Of a DNA stretch of 26,175 nucleotides, positions 25,107 to 26,175 are shown piece after piece (within the stretch, counting starts at the first letter, position 1; the number at the start of each line of letters is the position of its first letter). The notes under the pieces are model-generated. The model ran no database searches. It was not told the origin of the DNA and saw nothing but the letters and a program-made list of their open reading frames with translations. Source of the stretch: a bacterium (GTDB lineage Bacteria; Desulfobacterota; Anaeroferrophillalia; Anaeroferrophillales; Tharpellaceae); contig JAOZKP010000004.1 of assembly GCA_029935295.1 (NCBI GenBank), forward strand, positions 1-26,175, read 5' to 3'. The position numbers and the translations under genes are program-made.

Positions 25107-25110
25107 AATC

Positions 25111-25248
25111 TTGTCGAAACCGGCAATATGGATTAGCTACGACGACCCAAAACAGCGGCCGTTACCCGACTTCGACAAATTTCATGGCTTCCCCTTGGCA
25201 ATGGATAATCGCTGGGTAAAGCTCAGCAAACGACTAGGGCGAAGGTAG
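25111..25248 (+). pseudogene. probable transposase N-terminal remnant
   Basis: An open frame without its own strong start reads WISYDDPKQRPLPDF, then FPLAMDNRWVKLSKRLGRR and a stop. DNRWVKL after an acidic/aromatic leader resembles the extreme N-terminus of IS5/IS1182-type transposases, where it precedes the InsH-type domain. The similarity ends just after this motif, so at most about 45 residues remain. No inverted repeats were found around it. The identification rests on one short motif. Confidence 0.35.
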
Positions 25249-25257
25249 GCATATAAA

Positions 25258-25839
25258 TTACTTAATTTTAGAAAGAGCAAATGATATCAAGGATGGTTTA
25301 CTTTGGCGTAGTTTTTCTAATTCATCCTTATTATCGATATTCCACTGGGCCCATAAATCGGCATGTATACTCCCTTTTAGTTTTTTACCGATATCGGAAT
25401 CAGCCATTCCCTGTTTCAGCAATGCGTAACCTTCAATATAATCACTTTCAAAGTGCTGTTTAAAACCCAGAAGCGAACTATCCAATAACTCTGTATCCAC
25501 TTCACGGGCAATCTGTAACAACTGATCAATAACAGAAATTATATTTATCTCATCTGGATTGCCATCTTTCATCATACCAAAAACCTGATTGGATAGCCTC
25601 AGTGACCGGTAGACATTTTCAACCTGTGTTTTTGTTTCAGACTTTAAAATGTCCATATGCTGCAGGCAGACAAAGTTCAGTACGATCGCCCCCAACAACA
25701 TACCAAACACAAAATAACGTTCATTGCGGCGCGATGCCAAGAACGCAACCATAACTGCTAAAAAAGCAACGCCCACTGCCGATAGATCATTCAGAAAAAA
25801 GCTCACAACCCCAAAAATTACCGAAACAATACTTAGCAA
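25258..25839 (-). CDS. hypothetical membrane protein, 193 aa
   Basis: Unrecognised. The N-terminus has two or three hydrophobic helices (about 1-16, 19-36 and 44-60), with RRNER between the second and third. The rest (about 65-193) is hydrophilic and helical, with no Cys, metal or catalytic motifs that I can name. The start is TTG at 25839. Immediately upstream is a run of nine G, then TAAACC, so the G tract occupies the ribosome-binding region and the exact start is uncertain. It faces the methyltransferase and the transposase remnant. AT content is higher than in the housekeeping genes to the left. Confidence 0.65.
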   Translation of the reverse strand: MLSIVSVIFGVVSFFLNDLSAVGVAFLAVMVAFLASRRNERYFVFGMLLGAIVLNFVCLQHMDILKSETKTQVENVYRSLRLSNQVFGMMKDGNPDEINIISVIDQLLQIAREVDTELLDSSLLGFKQHFESDYIEGYALLKQGMADSDIGKKLKGSIHADLWAQWNIDNKDELEKLRQSKPSLISFALSKIK

Positions 25840-25863
25840 GGTTTACCCCCCCCCTCAAACATT

Positions 25864-26055
25864 CTATCCAAACACCTTCTCTGCACCCGAATAAACCACT
25901 TCAATCTTCAACGCAACAGCCGCATGACCGGGATGTTTTTCCGGATTCCAAGTTTTCATATCATCAAATATTTCACCTTCTCTGTGATATTCAATAGTGC
26001 CTTTGGCCTGATAGGCGGTGCCATCTTTGGTTATAATTTGTGGTAATTTTGCCAT
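25864..26055 (-). CDS. small hypothetical protein, 63 aa
   Basis: A soluble small protein: MAKLPQIITKDG at the start, then a Glu/His-rich middle (EYHREGEIFDD, PEKHPGHAA) and a hydrophobic C-terminal strand. I do not recognise it. A TTG at 26061 would add two residues, but the ATG at 26055 has AAGGA nine bases upstream and is preferred. It lies between the partial gene at the window end and the 193-aa membrane protein, all reading left. Confidence 0.6.
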   Translation of the reverse strand: MAKLPQIITKDGTAYQAKGTIEYHREGEIFDDMKTWNPEKHPGHAAVALKIEVVYSGAEKVFG

Positions 26056-26108
26056 TTTCAAAAGTCCTTTTACTAAAATTTTACATTTTAGCTCAGCTAT
26101 ATCTTATA

Positions 26109-26175
26109 TTAAATCTCATACAGCCACGCTTCAGCTTCTTCTTTTTGATCTCTGTTAAAAGCTTTAATCTCCAGA
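26109..26175 (-). CDS. 3' end of a gene running off the window
   Basis: On the minus strand the last bases read LEIKAFNRDQKEEAEAWLYEI followed by TAA (26111-26109). The charged-then-AEAWL ending recalls the C-terminus of SpoIIAA-like (STAS-type) proteins, but 22 residues are too few to assign. It reads towards the 63-aa gene, 54 bp away. Confidence 0.5.
   Translation of the reverse strand, partial: LEIKAFNRDQKEEAEAWLYEI

Noticed and set aside
24976..25110. 5' part of the plus-strand frame that later contains the transposase-like motif
   Set aside because: It overlaps the methyltransferase C-terminus in another frame and has no transposase character there; only the segment after about 25111 was kept.
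1..26175. CRISPR arrays, tRNA or rRNA genes
   Set aside because: No spaced direct repeats, cloverleaf or rRNA-like sequence was noticed anywhere in the window.

Overview
The window looks like chromosomal DNA of a Gram-negative anaerobe or facultative bacterium of the Desulfobacterota (former Deltaproteobacteria). This is inferred from the F1 ATP synthase operon (b'-b-delta-alpha-gamma-beta-epsilon without the a and c genes, with a signal-peptide-like b subunit), the glmU-glmS pair directly after it, and a membrane operon built like the antiporter half of a membrane-bound hydrogenase. No rRNA or marker gene is present to fix the taxon.

Left part, minus strand (1-7848). A bidirectional terminator is followed by an unrecognised 124-aa protein, a PAS / histidine kinase / receiver hybrid, a CLC chloride transporter with two CBS domains, and the translationally coupled glmU-glmS pair (UDP-GlcNAc synthesis). 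A structured, palindrome-rich non-coding element lies between glmS and the CLC gene.

Middle part, minus strand (7939-14183). This is the F1 ATP synthase operon, closed by a clear terminator before glmU. It has an unusual 200-bp gap between atpH and atpA that carries a hairpin followed by a T tract.

Divergent control region (14184-14609). It is AT-rich, with candidate promoters in both directions and two perfect 14-bp palindromes, one of them overlapping the candidate promoter of the rightward operon.

Right part, plus strand (14610-22402). A ten-gene Mrp/Mbh-type cation/proton antiporter operon: an MnhE-MnhB fusion, MnhF, MnhG, MbhD-like, MbhE-like, MnhC, then three MnhD/NuoL-MN-like subunits with a conserved-looking small two-TM protein between the second and third. 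There is no full-length MrpA and no hydrogenase or quinone-reductase subunit in the window. Two of the three antiporter-like subunits have lost different residues of the proton path. This is the most interesting system here.

Right end (22484-26175). A FetB-family (UPF0014) permease whose reading frame extends upstream of any ATG, an RluA/RluD-type pseudouridine synthase, an orphan beta-class DNA methyltransferase, a probable transposase remnant, then leftward hypothetical genes, one with a G9 tract in its ribosome-binding region, and the 3' end of another gene running off the window. This end looks more like accessory DNA than the rest.
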